A DNA stretch of 64,000 bases from the NCBI RefSeq assembly GCF_020524355.2, contig NZ_CP129019.1, positions 682,001 to 746,000 on the forward strand, given 5' to 3'. Below are positions 50,110 through 59,292 of the stretch, piece after piece. The stretch is from Mesobacillus subterraneus. GTDB taxonomy: Bacteria > Bacillota > Bacilli > Bacillales > Cytobacillaceae. The number at the start of each line of letters is the position of its first letter. Within the stretch, counting starts at the first letter, position 1. Under the pieces are notes generated by a model, which ran no database searches, was not told the origin of the DNA, and saw nothing but the letters and a program-made list of their open reading frames with translations. A program made the translations under genes and the position numbers.

Positions 50110-50218
50110 TTCCTATCGGACAAACGGAAGGCGTAAACCGAGAAAAGTGTTCGTTAGTAAGGCTCTAAATCGGACAAATGGAAGGTGTAAACCGAGAAAA
50201 GTGTCCGATAGAATATCT
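50110..50218. repeat. Locus D: two GACA-N25-TGTC units, 54-bp period
   Basis: GACA at 50119 and 50173 (54 apart), each followed by exactly 25 bases and TGTT (unit 1) or TGTC (unit 2). Arms in unit 2 extend to ATCGGACA / TGTCCGAT; unit 1 has one mismatch. Loops share GGAAGG and GTAAACCGAGAAAAG. It sits between tpx and ytxK. A long frame from 50178 into ytxK only reads through the repeat. Confidence 0.88.
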
Positions 50219-50312
50219 GATACAGCAAAACCTGCTCCAGCCATATGCCTTGTACGTAAGGCGAAACACAGCTAAAATAGATAAATATCTATTCAAATCA
50301 GGAGGAAATAAA

Positions 50313-51314
50313 GTGAGTGTGACTCCGGTCGAACAATTATTTACTGCGTTCAATACAAGTGCAGATATTTTAAAAGATGAGTTATCATGTACATATTTAG
50401 AGGCGCTGGCTGAAACCGGTGAAAACATGTTTCAGGGCACAGTGCTTCAAGACGAACTAAATGAAGTGACACAGAAAAGGCTTGAAAAAGTATACAAGGA
50501 GATCAACCTTGATTCTTTTAGCAAGGAAGAAATCCGCAAAGGCTTCCAGCTTGCGATTTTGAAGGGCATGAAGGAACATGTGCAGCCGAACCATCAAATG
50601 ACACCTGATTCTGTCGGCATGTTCATCGGCTACCTGGTCAATAAGTTTGTCGCCGAGAAGTCATTCAGGCTGCTTGATCCAGCAGTGGGAACAGGGAACT
50701 TGCTGGCTACGGTTTTGAACCAGCAGACAGACAAGGAAATCGATTCTGTTGGTGTTGAAATTGATGACTTGCTGATCCGTCTGGCTTTCGTGAATGCCAA
50801 TCTTCAAAAGCATCCTGTCGAGTTTTTCAATCAGGACAGTCTTGAACCGTTGTTTGTCGATCCAGCAGATGTGGCCATTTGTGACCTTCCAGTAGGCTAC
50901 TATCCAAATGACCTTCGAGCGGAACAATATGAAGTAAAAGCAAAAGCAAAAGAAGGCTATACGTACTCTCATCACATGTTTATCGAGCAAAGTACTAAGC
51001 ATGTAAAAGAAGGCGGGTATTTGTTCTTCATGATTCCTAATGGTCTTTTTGAAAGTGAACAAGCTCCTATGCTTCATGAATTCATTAAAAACCATTTGAT
51101 TGTCCAGGGTATTTTACAGCTTCCTGCTTCATTGTTTAAAAACAAACAGGCAGCTAAAAGTATCTTAATCCTGCAGAAACACGGTGAAGAAGTGAAAGCA
51201 CCAAAGCAGGCACTTCTGGCCGAGCTTCCAAAACTATCGGACGGCTCCGCTGTAAACAGGATGCTGAATAAAATCGATCAATGGTTCAGCGAAAATAAAG
51301 CTGTAAAGCAATAG
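50313..51314 (+). CDS. ytxK: YtxK, class I methyltransferase related to adenine-specific DNA methylases
   Basis: A 333-residue SAM-dependent methyltransferase-fold protein. Motif I is LLDPAVGTGNLLATVL (near residue 120). The position of the catalytic motif carries ICDLPVGYYPND, not the usual NPPY of N6-adenine methylases, so DNA methylation activity is doubtful. The C-terminal part (FFMIPNGLFES, LPASLFKNKQAAKSILIL) resembles type I restriction M subunits. The start is the GTG at 50313, behind GGAGGAAA. No restriction gene is near. B. subtilis has the same order (tpx, ytxK, ackA). Confidence 0.9.
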   Translation: MSVTPVEQLFTAFNTSADILKDELSCTYLEALAETGENMFQGTVLQDELNEVTQKRLEKVYKEINLDSFSKEEIRKGFQLAILKGMKEHVQPNHQMTPDSVGMFIGYLVNKFVAEKSFRLLDPAVGTGNLLATVLNQQTDKEIDSVGVEIDDLLIRLAFVNANLQKHPVEFFNQDSLEPLFVDPADVAICDLPVGYYPNDLRAEQYEVKAKAKEGYTYSHHMFIEQSTKHVKEGGYLFFMIPNGLFESEQAPMLHEFIKNHLIVQGILQLPASLFKNKQAAKSILILQKHGEEVKAPKQALLAELPKLSDGSAVNRMLNKIDQWFSENKAVKQ

Positions 51315-51340
51315 AACCGGCTAATTAACCGGTTCTTTTT
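51314..51340 (+). terminator. Terminator after ytxK
   Basis: GAACCGG / CCGGTTC stem, eight-base loop, T-run. Confidence 0.88.
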
Positions 51341-51455
51341 CCGTTTGTTTATGGTATAAAAAACTTGGCAGTGTTTTTTTCAAATCATTAGAAGTATCTG
51401 AATAAAAACTCATTTCCCGTTTGGTAAAACTTTGCTTGAAATGTGAAAAAGACAG

Positions 51456-51484
51456 TGTTTAAATGGGGAAATGAGAGATATAAT
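51456..51484 (+). promoter_or_regulatory. Putative ackA promoter
   Basis: TGTTTA at 51456-51461 and TATAAT at 51479-51484, spaced 17. The -10 is good and the -35 weak, which fits a gene that needs activation; I found no clear cre site upstream. Confidence 0.45.
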
Positions 51485-51562
51485 TTCGGCCTGTAGCACA
51501 CAATAATGGTGTACTATTTAACTGTATTTTAATCAGGTTGTTATATAAAAGGAGCGGTACAA

Positions 51563-52750
51563 ATGTCTAAAATAATTGCAATTAATGCGGGCAGTTCGTC
51601 ACTAAAGTTCCAACTGTTCGAAATGCCAAGCGAAGAAGTTATCACTAAAGGTATTGTAGAAAGAATCGGACTTAAGGATTCGATCTTCACTATTTCAGTG
51701 AATGGAGAAAAAAATAAGGAAGTTACTGATATCCCTGATCATGCGGTTGCGGTAAAAATCCTTCTTGATAAATTGACGTCATTGGGAATTATCCAATCAC
51801 TTGATGAAATCGAAGGAATCGACCACCGTGTCGTTCACGGCGGTGAAGAATTCAGCGATTCTATATTGATCACCGAAGAAGTTTTACAAAAAATCGAGGA
51901 GCTTTCAGAGCTTGCCCCGCTGCATAATCCAGCTAACTTGACTGGAATCCGTGCATTCCAGCAGGTACTTCCGAATGTACCGGCAATTGCTGTGTTTGAT
52001 ACAGCTTTCCACCAGACAATGCCTGAGAACTCTTTCCTTTACAGTCTTCCTTACGATTATTATAAAAAGTACGGTATCCGTAAATATGGTTTCCATGGCA
52101 CATCACACAAGTATGTTTCCCAGCGTGCAGCAGAAATGCTTGGCCGTCCAGTCGAGCACTTGCGCCTGATTTCCTGCCACCTTGGAAATGGTGCAAGTAT
52201 CGCGGCGATCGAAGGCGGTAAATCTATTGATACATCAATGGGATTCACTCCGCTTGCAGGTGTGACAATGGGAACTCGTTCAGGTAACATTGACCCTGCT
52301 TTGATTCCATATATTATGGAAAAAACGGATAAGAATGCTGATGAAGTATTGGACGTCCTGAACAAGGAAAGCGGTATGCTAGGTGTATCGGGATTCTCAA
52401 GTGACCTTCGTGACATCGAAGACGAAGCAGAAAATGGAAATGAACGTGCTGAGCTTGCGCTAAAAGTTTTCGCGGACAGAATCCACAAGTACATCGGTTC
52501 ATATGCAGCCCGTATGTGCGGTGTTGACGCGATTATCTTTACTGCCGGCATTGGCGAAAATAGTTCGGCAATCCGTGCTCGTGTACTGCAGGGTCTTGAG
52601 TTCATGGGCATCTACTGGGACCCAGCTTTGAACAAGGTGCGCGGAGAAGAAGCTTTCATCAGCTACCCGCACTCTCCAGTAAAAGTAATGGTCATCCCGA
52701 CAGACGAGGAAGTCATGATTGCTCGTGATGTCGTACGTTTGGCAAAATAA
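51563..52750 (+). CDS. ackA: Acetate kinase AckA
   Basis: A 395-residue cytosolic enzyme that makes acetate and ATP from acetyl phosphate in overflow metabolism. Signatures: [16 protein letters not shown] at the start, [69 protein letters not shown] (in part), and [22 protein letters not shown] lies before the ATG. In B. subtilis it is activated by CcpA. It opposes acsA in the same window. Confidence 0.97.
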   Translation: MSKIIAINAGSSSLKFQLFEMPSEEVITKGIVERIGLKDSIFTISVNGEKNKEVTDIPDHAVAVKILLDKLTSLGIIQSLDEIEGIDHRVVHGGEEFSDSILITEEVLQKIEELSELAPLHNPANLTGIRAFQQVLPNVPAIAVFDTAFHQTMPENSFLYSLPYDYYKKYGIRKYGFHGTSHKYVSQRAAEMLGRPVEHLRLISCHLGNGASIAAIEGGKSIDTSMGFTPLAGVTMGTRSGNIDPALIPYIMEKTDKNADEVLDVLNKESGMLGVSGFSSDLRDIEDEAENGNERAELALKVFADRIHKYIGSYAARMCGVDAIIFTAGIGENSSAIRARVLQGLEFMGIYWDPALNKVRGEEAFISYPHSPVKVMVIPTDEEVMIARDVVRLAK

Positions 52751-52762
52751 ATCACATCTCTC

Positions 52763-52793
52763 AGGCAGAAGCGCAGAAGCTTCTGCCTTTTTA
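52763..52793 (+). terminator. Terminator after ackA
   Basis: AGGCAGAAG / CTTCTGCCT stem with T-run. Confidence 0.88.
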
Positions 52794-52820
52794 TGTAGAA
52801 AGGAATTCGGATTGAATTCA

Positions 52821-52992
52821 GCTCCAGCTCCAGCGCTTGTCGGGGCTGACCAAGGCGCTTCCGCTTTTCTTTGTCCAGCTTCAGCGCCTAGCCCCTCGAG
52901 TCGTTTCGGTCCTGCCAATGAAGTCAAAGAACGACTTCACTGTCAGGCCCTCCAGCGCTTGTCGGGGCTGACCAAGGCGCTTCCGCTTTTCT
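52821..52992. repeat. Adjacent short and long forms of the dispersed GC-rich repeat
   Basis: A short form (52821-52870) is followed directly by a long form (52872-52992). Both end GGCGCTTCCGCTTTTCTT. The long form has two CTCCAGCGC-like boxes about 73 bases apart; the short form has one, with the flanks joined. This pair shows the relation between the two forms most clearly. Confidence 0.88.
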
Positions 52993-53036
52993 TGTGCTAT
53001 ACTGGAAGAAAATTCTGATTTGCTGGAGGTTTTTCA

Positions 53037-53873
53037 ATGCCTTTGACTCAACGGGAACAAAAGGTGCTGGATGAATTAAGTGTTTGGGAAAACAATCTCT
53101 ACGATTATGAACCGAATGATTTTGAATTAGCGTATGATCGATATCTTGAACGATCTTTTTCGCTTTTGCCAGATGAGGTGCAGGAACGCTTTTTCACCTT
53201 ATTCGACGGCTGGCTTTTCCATCTTCATTCCCTGATTCAGGGTTCACAGCTGCAGATGGATGCAAAGGAACGGATTCTTTCCGCGGGGCGGGTTTTCCAG
53301 CCTGACCTTGATACCATTCAGGATTTAAGGGAGCTGCCGATTGAACAGCTAGAGTTCATTGCCAAACAGCAAATTGCCCGACACAGACTCTATTCCTTCG
53401 TCCAGGGCGGTATGTCAGGGAGTGGTGGTAATCTTGTGCTAGGAGCAGATATGCCGTCGATGGCGGTCATTAATTTACGGATTGTTCAGCTGGTTGCGAT
53501 GACCTATGGTTTCGAAGTGAATACTCCATTTGAAATGATGATCGCTTTGAAAGTTTTTCATACTGCGACAATGCCTTCGAGGATGCAGAGCGCTGGCTGG
53601 GAAGAGTTGAAGAATGACCTCGAACAGGCAGAAGACTATTATTTCTATGAAGGCAATGATGATCTGACAGATGTGACATGGCTAGAGCAGCCAATTAAAC
53701 AGATTTTCAAGGGTATGGCAATCCTGATGTTCCGCAAAAAGCATGTCCAGGGCATGCCAGTGATCAGCATGGCGATCGGTGCTGGGGCAAACTATCAATT
53801 GACGAGAAGGGTGACTGACTTCGCGCATAAGTTTTACCAGATGAGATATTTCAAAGAAAAAGGAGCACTATAG
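53037..53873 (+). CDS. EcsC-family protein
   Basis: A 278-residue protein of the EcsC family, with no clear signal peptide but hydrophobic segments in the centre (MAVINLRIVQLVAMTYGFEV) and end (PVISMAIGAGANYQLTRRVTDFA). Typical EcsC features are the QGGMSGSGGNLVLGADMP loop and the terminal AHKFYQMRYFKEKGAL. The founding member is encoded with the EcsAB transporter, but here no transporter is adjacent. It is followed by moaB after four bases, so the two share a transcript. Molecular role unknown. Confidence 0.85.
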   Translation: MPLTQREQKVLDELSVWENNLYDYEPNDFELAYDRYLERSFSLLPDEVQERFFTLFDGWLFHLHSLIQGSQLQMDAKERILSAGRVFQPDLDTIQDLRELPIEQLEFIAKQQIARHRLYSFVQGGMSGSGGNLVLGADMPSMAVINLRIVQLVAMTYGFEVNTPFEMMIALKVFHTATMPSRMQSAGWEELKNDLEQAEDYYFYEGNDDLTDVTWLEQPIKQIFKGMAILMFRKKHVQGMPVISMAIGAGANYQLTRRVTDFAHKFYQMRYFKEKGAL

Positions 53874-53877
53874 AGTT

Positions 53878-54390
53878 ATGAGTACACAGGAACACAAACA
53901 AGCTGCACCAAGCCAGGTGCGCTGCAAAGTCATAACAATAAGCGATACAAGAACGCCTGATACAGACAAAAGCGGCAAGCTGATGATGGAAATGCTTGAG
54001 GCTGCGGGTCATAAGATTGTCGATTACGTGATTGTCAAAGATGAATCAGAACCGATTAAATCTGAAGTGTTGAAAGGATGCAGCAACTCCGAAGTTGATG
54101 TCGTGCTGACGAACGGTGGCACAGGGATTGCCAAGCGTGACGTCACAATCGAAACAGTCCAGAGCATATTTGAAAAAGAAATACCTGGATTCGGTGAAAT
54201 TTTCCGCATGCTAAGCTATACCGAGGATATCGGTTCGGCGGCGCTGCTATCACGTGCTGCAGCCGGAGTCGTCAATGACCGAGCTGTCTTCTCAACACCA
54301 GGATCAACGGGTGCAGTTCGCCTGGCAATGGAAAAGCTGATCATTCCTGAAATCGGACACGTTGTAAGAGAACTGACAAAAGATTTATAA
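53878..54390 (+). CDS. moaB: MoaB, molybdenum cofactor biosynthesis protein
   Basis: A 170-residue MogA/MoaB-fold protein, binding molybdopterin and possibly adenylating it. Signatures: VITISDTRTPDTDKSGKL, VDVVLTNGGTGIAKRDVTIE and the late FSTPGSTGAVRLAMEKLI. A short polar N-terminal extension precedes the domain, as in Bacillus MoaB. No other molybdopterin gene is present in the window. It is the second gene of an EcsC-moaB pair, ended by a hairpin. Confidence 0.93.
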   Translation: MSTQEHKQAAPSQVRCKVITISDTRTPDTDKSGKLMMEMLEAAGHKIVDYVIVKDESEPIKSEVLKGCSNSEVDVVLTNGGTGIAKRDVTIETVQSIFEKEIPGFGEIFRMLSYTEDIGSAALLSRAAAGVVNDRAVFSTPGSTGAVRLAMEKLIIPEIGHVVRELTKDL

Positions 54391-54400
54391 TTCATGACAG

Positions 54401-54432
54401 AGATGAAGCCTTATGGGTTTCATCTTTTTTTT
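54401..54432 (+). terminator. Terminator after moaB
   Basis: AGATGAAGCC / GGTTTCATCT-type stem with eight T. Confidence 0.85.
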
Positions 54433-54549
54433 GTGTATACAAAGGAATTTTGAAAACATGGTCGAATTACTGTATGGAGTTTCCAGATAAAAGGAAGGTG
54501 ACAGTGTTTGTTAAAGAACAATCTCGAACCGGTCAGAAGTAGGTTCAAG

Positions 54550-55215
54550 TTCAGATAGGTTTTGAGAGGGGTACGAGAAAGGGAGTCTGTAGGGAATTTT
54601 GGACAGGTTTCAGTTGAAGGAGCCCAAAGCTGTCAAGAAAAGACCATTATTGTGACAGGTTTCAGTTGAAGGAGCCTAAAGCTGTCAAGAAAAGACCGTT
54701 AATGTGACAGGTTTGAGGAGGAGGAGCCCAAAGCTGTCAAGAAAAGATCGTTATTGTGACAGGTTTGAGGAGGAGGAGTCCAAAGCTGTCAAGAAAAGAC
54801 GGTTATTGTGACAGGTTTCAGGTGGAAGAGGCCAAAGCTGTCAAGAAAAGATCGTTATTGTGACAGGTTTGAGGAGGAAGAGACCAAAGCTGTCAAGAAA
54901 AGACGGTTATTGTGACAGGTTTCAGGTGGAAGAGGCTAAAGCTGTCAAGAAAAGACGGTTATTGTGACAGGTTTCAGTTGAAAGAGGCTAAAGCTGTCAA
55001 GAAAAGGCGGTTATTGTGACAGGTTTCAGTTGAAGGAGCCCAAAGCTGTCAAGAAAAGATCGTTATTGTGACAGGTTTGAGGAGGAAGAGGCCAAAGCTG
55101 TCAAGAAAAGACCGTTATTGTGACAGGTTTGAGGAGGAAGAGGCCAAAGCTGTCAAAAAAACCTCGGAATCGTGACAGGTTTGAAGTGAACACAAGCAAA
55201 GCTGTCAAAATAACA
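54550..55215. repeat. Locus B: twelve tandem GACA-N25-TGTC units, 52-bp period
   Basis: GACAGG occurs at 54602, 54654, 54706 and every 52 bases to 55174 (12 exact steps). Each is followed by GACA-N25-TGTC with an added G-C pair inside (GACAG / CTGTC) and A-T outside (TGACA / TGTCA). Loops alternate between a few versions (GGTTTCAGTTGAAGGAG and GGTTTGAGGAGGA types). Linkers are AAGAAAAG-rich. A degenerate unit precedes at about 54554. It fills the moaB-GNAT gap; no ORF is present. Confidence 0.95.
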
Positions 55216-55234
55216 GTTGTGGGGGAGCCAAAAG

Positions 55235-55759
55235 ATGTTCAACTATAGAGAAATTAATAGAGATCAAGAATTAGTGAACCAGGTAGCGGTATTATATCAA
55301 CAGGTATGGAATCAAGAAGATAATACCGTCACGGAGCGAGTGATGAGGCATGCAGGCTATGATGGCTATAAAGGTTTTGTAGCAATTTCTGAGCATGGGG
55401 ATGTGGCTGGTTATGCTTATGGTTACTTTTCTCAGCCGGGTCAATATTATCATGGACTGCTGTCGAAAGCGTTCAGCCCTGAAGGCTATCAATACTGGTT
55501 AGCGGATTGTTTTGAGTTCGTTGAATTAGGGGTGCATCCTACATTTAGGAATCAAAGGCTGGCAAAACAGCTGGTAACCCGGTTGTTAGACGGTGTAGAA
55601 CATAAGACAGCGGTATTAACAACGCAACATAATAATGGTCCTGCTCGGAGTCTATATGAAAGCTTGGGGTGGACCGTTTTAAACAATGCATTTGATCCAA
55701 ACGGTGATAAAGACTCTTATGTCATTATGGGTAAGAAACTTCAAAAGGAGCATATATGA
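55235..55759 (+). CDS. GNAT-family acetyltransferase
   Basis: A 174-residue N-acetyltransferase-fold protein. The acetyl-CoA site is seen in ELGVHPTFRNQRLAKQLVTRLLDG (partly), about residues 98-120, followed by AVLTTQHNNGPARSLYESLGW typical of GNAT beta-6/alpha-4. The substrate is unknown. The start at 55235 follows GGGGGAG, right after the last repeat of locus B. It overlaps the next small gene by four bases. Confidence 0.85.
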   Translation: MFNYREINRDQELVNQVAVLYQQVWNQEDNTVTERVMRHAGYDGYKGFVAISEHGDVAGYAYGYFSQPGQYYHGLLSKAFSPEGYQYWLADCFEFVELGVHPTFRNQRLAKQLVTRLLDGVEHKTAVLTTQHNNGPARSLYESLGWTVLNNAFDPNGDKDSYVIMGKKLQKEHI

Positions 55760-55920
55760 GGTTATTAATCACGATTATTATTGTGTTTATTGGCAGTATT
55801 CTCGTTGGTTCGACCATTCATCAACTCAGTGGAATCGGAAATGGGGTGTTGAGATTAACAGGGGCAGCTTTGATGATTGGTGCCGTATATTCTTTTAATG
55901 AAAGTAAAAACAAAAAATAG
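55756..55920 (+). CDS. 54-residue membrane protein
   Basis: ATG overlapping the GNAT stop (ATGA), preceded by AAAGGAG within the upstream gene. It encodes MRLLITIIIVFIGSILVGST, then a short loop HQLSGIGNGVLR, a second hydrophobic segment LTGAALMIGAVYSF and a basic tail. Two membrane segments with Gly-rich faces are predicted. Coupled translation with the GNAT gene supports that it is real. I do not recognise a family. Confidence 0.65.
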   Translation: MRLLITIIIVFIGSILVGSTIHQLSGIGNGVLRLTGAALMIGAVYSFNESKNKK

Positions 55921-55944
55921 CCCAGAGATTCCGGGCTATTTTCT
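55917..55944 (+). terminator. Terminator after the GNAT/small membrane protein pair
   Basis: ATAGCCC / GGGCTAT stem, nine-base loop, TTTTCTT. Confidence 0.85.
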
Positions 55945-56001
55945 TATTGTTAAGGAAATTATAAAATTATTTAAGTGTGTATAACTACATGTAGTTTTCT
56001 T

Positions 56002-56120
56002 AATCCAGCTCCAGCGCTTAGCCCCTCGAGACGCTTCGGTCCTGCCAATGAAGTCGAAGAACGACTTCACTGTCAGGCCCTCCAGCGCTTGTCGGGGCTG
56101 AACGAGGCGCATGCGCTCTT
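56002..56120. repeat. Dispersed GC-rich repeat, long form
   Basis: A full long-form copy from CCAGCTCCAGCGCTTAGCCCC to GAGGCGCATGCGCTCTT, with the AAGTCGAAGAACGACTT hairpin inside. Confidence 0.88.
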
Positions 56121-56138
56121 TGTTCTGGAATCAACATG

Positions 56139-56456
56139 CTATCGATGCATTTTTTCTGATGAAATATCCTGTTGGGTGCGATACCAGAGCCAGAGGTCAT
56201 TAATGATGGACGCGAGCTCTGAAATTTCACTGTTCAGTTCGCATGAGCGTATAAAGTTGCTTTCATCTGAAAGCTGAGATTGTTTCAGGTTGATTTTATT
56301 TTCAAGCTCTGCGATCCGGTCAGGAATGCTGCCGCGAATTTTTTCCCAATGGAGGAGAATTCCGTGTCGTGTATCAAGATCATATTCTTCCCAGTTTTCT
56401 TTTATCTCTGGCAGGGGAATGCCAAGTCGGCTGTTAAAAAGAAAATATTGTTCCAT
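56139..56456 (-). CDS. Hypothetical protein, acidic helical
   Basis: A 105-residue protein without signal or membrane segment. It begins MEQYFLFNSRLGIPLPEI, then EENWEEYD-like acidic residues, an RIAELENKINLKQSQLSDES helix suited to a coiled coil (residues 45-75) and a Trp-rich end (NDLWLWYRTQQD). A GGGGG box lies 11 bases before this ATG; an upstream ATG at 56474 has no ribosome site. Not recognised. It is divergent from argG. Confidence 0.55.
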   Translation of the reverse strand: MEQYFLFNSRLGIPLPEIKENWEEYDLDTRHGILLHWEKIRGSIPDRIAELENKINLKQSQLSDESNFIRSCELNSEISELASIINDLWLWYRTQQDISSEKMHR

Positions 56457-56610
56457 TTCTAATGGTGCCCCCATTCCGGTAATCTTGCTTACATTCTACT
56501 ATACTTTCAAACCTGCTTCCACACTAGTCTAATTCGAGAGCCATTCACGAGGTCAATAAAAAATATATTTTATCTTGAAAAGTGCCCGAAAACCTGTTAA
56601 CTTAATAAAC

Positions 56611-56646
56611 GTGAATAAAAATTTAATACGATGAATAAATATTCGG
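56611..56646 (+). promoter_or_regulatory. Two ARG boxes (AhrC/ArgR operators) before argGH
   Basis: GTGAATAAAAATTTAA (56611-56626) and ATGAATAAATATTCGG (56631-56646) each match the Bacillus ARG box CATGAATAAAAATTCA closely and lie 20 bases apart, just before the argG ribosome site. This spacing suits one ArgR hexamer and predicts arginine repression. Confidence 0.88.
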
Positions 56647-56663
56647 ATAAAGGAGCAAGAAAA

Positions 56664-57869
56664 ATGACTGATAATAAAGTGGTGCTTGCCTATTCCGGCG
56701 GGCTTGATACATCTGTAGCAATCAAATGGCTGAAGGATCAGGGCTACGCAGTAATAGCTTGCTGCCTTGATGTTGGTGAAGGAAAGGATCTTGATTTCAT
56801 AAAACAAAAAGCTCTGAAGGTCGGTGCGATCCAGTCATATGTGCTAGATGTCAAAGAAGAATTCGCCAATGATTATGCACTTTTCGCCCTGCAGTCCCAT
56901 GCATTGTACGAAGGGAAATATCCGCTCATATCTGCACTATCACGTCCATTGATTTCTAAGAAACTAGTAGAAATAGCCGAAATGGAAGGTGCATCAGCTG
57001 TCGCGCATGGCTGCACAGGGAAAGGAAATGACCAGGTGCGTTTCGAGGTATCAATCAAAGCGCTGAACCCGGATCTTAATGTTATTGCTCCAGTCCGTGA
57101 ATGGAGATGGTCACGTGAGGAAGAGATTGCATATGCAGCTAATAATGGCATCCCAATCCCAATCAATCTTGACAGCCCGTTCTCGATTGATCAGAATCTT
57201 TGGGGAAGAAGCAATGAATGTGGAATTCTTGAAGATCCATGGCAAGCGCCTCCAGTTGAGGCTTATGAATTGACAGCAGAGCTTGAAGACACGCCGGATA
57301 CCCCTGATATCATCGAGATTGAATTTGTTGAAGGTGTACCAAAAGCGATTGATGGCAAAGTATATACTCTTTCAGAATTGATCCTTGAGCTGAACGCTGT
57401 TGCAGGCAAGCACGGAGTCGGAAGGATTGATCATGTGGAAAACCGTCTTATCGGCATCAAGTCGCGTGAGGTATATGAAGCACCTGCCGCGATGACCTTG
57501 ATTAAAGCACATAAGGAACTTGAGGATATCACGCTTGTCAAAGAAGTAGCCCATTTTAAACCAGTAATTGAGAAGAAAATGACAGAATTAATTTATGAAG
57601 GACTCTGGTTCTCACCGCTTCAGGAAGCACTGGCAGCTTTCCTGAAATCAACCCAGAAGCATGTCACAGGTACTGTCCGTATCAAGCTTTTCAAAGGGCA
57701 TGCGATTATTGAAGGCAGAAAATCTCCGTATTCTTTATATAATGAAAAGCTGGCTACTTACACGGCGGATGATGAGTTCGACCACAATGCTGCTGTTGGA
57801 TTCATCAATTTATGGGGGCTGCCAACAGTTGTTCACAGCATGGTACAGGGCAAGAAGGTGACAGTGTGA
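56664..57869 (+). CDS. argG: Argininosuccinate synthase ArgG
   Basis: A 401-residue cytosolic ligase joining citrulline and aspartate with ATP. Signatures: [18 protein letters not shown] (PP-loop), [16 protein letters not shown], and the tetramer region [25 protein letters not shown] places the start at 56664; an ATG at 56631 lies inside the second ARG box. Its stop overlaps the argH start, so the pair is an operon for the last two steps of arginine synthesis. Confidence 0.97.
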   Translation: MTDNKVVLAYSGGLDTSVAIKWLKDQGYAVIACCLDVGEGKDLDFIKQKALKVGAIQSYVLDVKEEFANDYALFALQSHALYEGKYPLISALSRPLISKKLVEIAEMEGASAVAHGCTGKGNDQVRFEVSIKALNPDLNVIAPVREWRWSREEEIAYAANNGIPIPINLDSPFSIDQNLWGRSNECGILEDPWQAPPVEAYELTAELEDTPDTPDIIEIEFVEGVPKAIDGKVYTLSELILELNAVAGKHGVGRIDHVENRLIGIKSREVYEAPAAMTLIKAHKELEDITLVKEVAHFKPVIEKKMTELIYEGLWFSPLQEALAAFLKSTQKHVTGTVRIKLFKGHAIIEGRKSPYSLYNEKLATYTADDEFDHNAAVGFINLWGLPTVVHSMVQGKKVTV

Positions 57870-59236
57870 AGAAATTATGGGGAGGCAGATTCGCCGGATC
57901 CGCAGAGGAATGGGTCGATGAGTTTGGGGCATCGATTGGCTTTGACCAGGAACTGGCGGGCCAGGATATTGAGGGAAGTATCGCCCATGCCACAATTCTA
58001 GCGAAGTGCGGGGTCATTAGCGAAGATGAAGCGGATGTAATCATCCAAGGATTGAAAGAATTAAAGCAAAAAGCATTCAAAGGCGAATTAAAATACTCAG
58101 CTAAGCTTGAGGATATCCACCTGAACATTGAGCATCACCTGACTGAATTGATTGGTCCAACTGGCGGCAAGCTCCATACGGCAAGAAGCAGGAATGACCA
58201 AGTGGCGACGGATATGCATTTATATCTTAAAGAACAGGTATCCGAAATCATCGAGCTGATCACTGAATTCCAAAGAACGTTGGTTGAGCAGGCAGAACAG
58301 AACATCGAAACACTGATGCCCGGCTATACACATTTGCAAAGAGCCCAGCCAATCTCTTTTGCCCATCATCTGATGGCTTACTTTTGGATGCTTGACCGGG
58401 ATAAACAGCGCTATATGGATAGCATGAAAAGAATCAATCTTTCACCTCTTGGTGCAGGGGCGCTTGCAGGAACTACTTTTCCAATCGACCGCCATATGAC
58501 AGCAGAAATGCTCGGTTTTGAAGGCATTTATGAAAACAGCCTTGACGCTGTAAGTGACCGCGATTTTATACTTGAATTCCTCTCTGGCAGTTCGGTTTTA
58601 ATGATGCATCTGTCACGATTGTGCGAGGAAATCATTCTGTGGTCGAGTCAGGAGTTCCAATTCATCGAGTTATCAGATGCTTTTACGACAGGCAGCAGTA
58701 TCATGCCTCAGAAGAAGAATCCGGATATGGCTGAACTGATTCGCGGCAAAACAGGCCGTGTCTATGGCAGCCTGATGGGGCTCTTGACCGTATTGAAAGG
58801 ATTGCCTTTAGCATATAACAAAGATATGCAAGAGGATAAAGAGGGCATGTTTGATACTGTCAAAACAGTAAGGGGCTCCTTGAAGATTTTTGCTGGCATG
58901 ATCAGTACGATGAAAGTGAAAAAGGAGATAATGGAAAAATCGATCAAGAATGATTTTTCAAATGCGACGGAGCTGGCTGACTATCTGGCAGCAAAAGGAG
59001 TACCTTTTCGTGAGGCGCATGAAATCGTTGGCAAGCTTGTTCTTGAATGTATCCAGAAAGGCTGCTTTCTTGCAGAACTGCCACTGGAAGCATACAAGTC
59101 GATGAATGCTTTATTTGATGAAAATATTTATGATGCATTGAACCCTTATAATGCAGTGGAAAGACGAAACAGCGCTGGAGGTACAGGATTTTCACAGGTG
59201 AAAATCCAAATCGAAAAAGCCAAAAGATCTCTATAA
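57866..59236 (+). CDS. argH: Argininosuccinate lyase ArgH
   Basis: A 456-residue enzyme of the fumarase/aspartase superfamily that cleaves argininosuccinate to arginine and fumarate. Signatures: [33 protein letters not shown] (in part), [17 protein letters not shown], and [16 protein letters not shown] (catalytic loop). The GTG start at 57866 overlaps the argG stop (GTGA) behind AAGGTGA. Regulated with argG. Confidence 0.97.
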   Translation: MKKLWGGRFAGSAEEWVDEFGASIGFDQELAGQDIEGSIAHATILAKCGVISEDEADVIIQGLKELKQKAFKGELKYSAKLEDIHLNIEHHLTELIGPTGGKLHTARSRNDQVATDMHLYLKEQVSEIIELITEFQRTLVEQAEQNIETLMPGYTHLQRAQPISFAHHLMAYFWMLDRDKQRYMDSMKRINLSPLGAGALAGTTFPIDRHMTAEMLGFEGIYENSLDAVSDRDFILEFLSGSSVLMMHLSRLCEEIILWSSQEFQFIELSDAFTTGSSIMPQKKNPDMAELIRGKTGRVYGSLMGLLTVLKGLPLAYNKDMQEDKEGMFDTVKTVRGSLKIFAGMISTMKVKKEIMEKSIKNDFSNATELADYLAAKGVPFREAHEIVGKLVLECIQKGCFLAELPLEAYKSMNALFDENIYDALNPYNAVERRNSAGGTGFSQVKIQIEKAKRSL

Positions 59237-59240
59237 ATGG

Positions 59241-59279
59241 AAAAAGCACGCAGTCTCTCAAAAGCTGCGTGCTTTTTTG
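59241..59279. terminator. Bidirectional terminator between argH and the Usp gene
   Basis: AAAAAGCACGCAG / CTGCGTGCTTTTT perfect stem. Confidence 0.92.
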
Positions 59280-59292
59280 TATGTTTATTGAG

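Noticed and set aside
50178..50312. N-terminal extension of YtxK
   Set aside because: It reads through repeat locus D; the GTG at 50313 has a strong ribosome site.
51340..51562. cre site activating ackA
   Set aside because: Expected from B. subtilis, but no segment with the central CG and flanking consensus was found.
56631..56663. Upstream argG start
   Set aside because: It lies inside the second ARG box and upstream of the ribosome site; the family start is at 56664.
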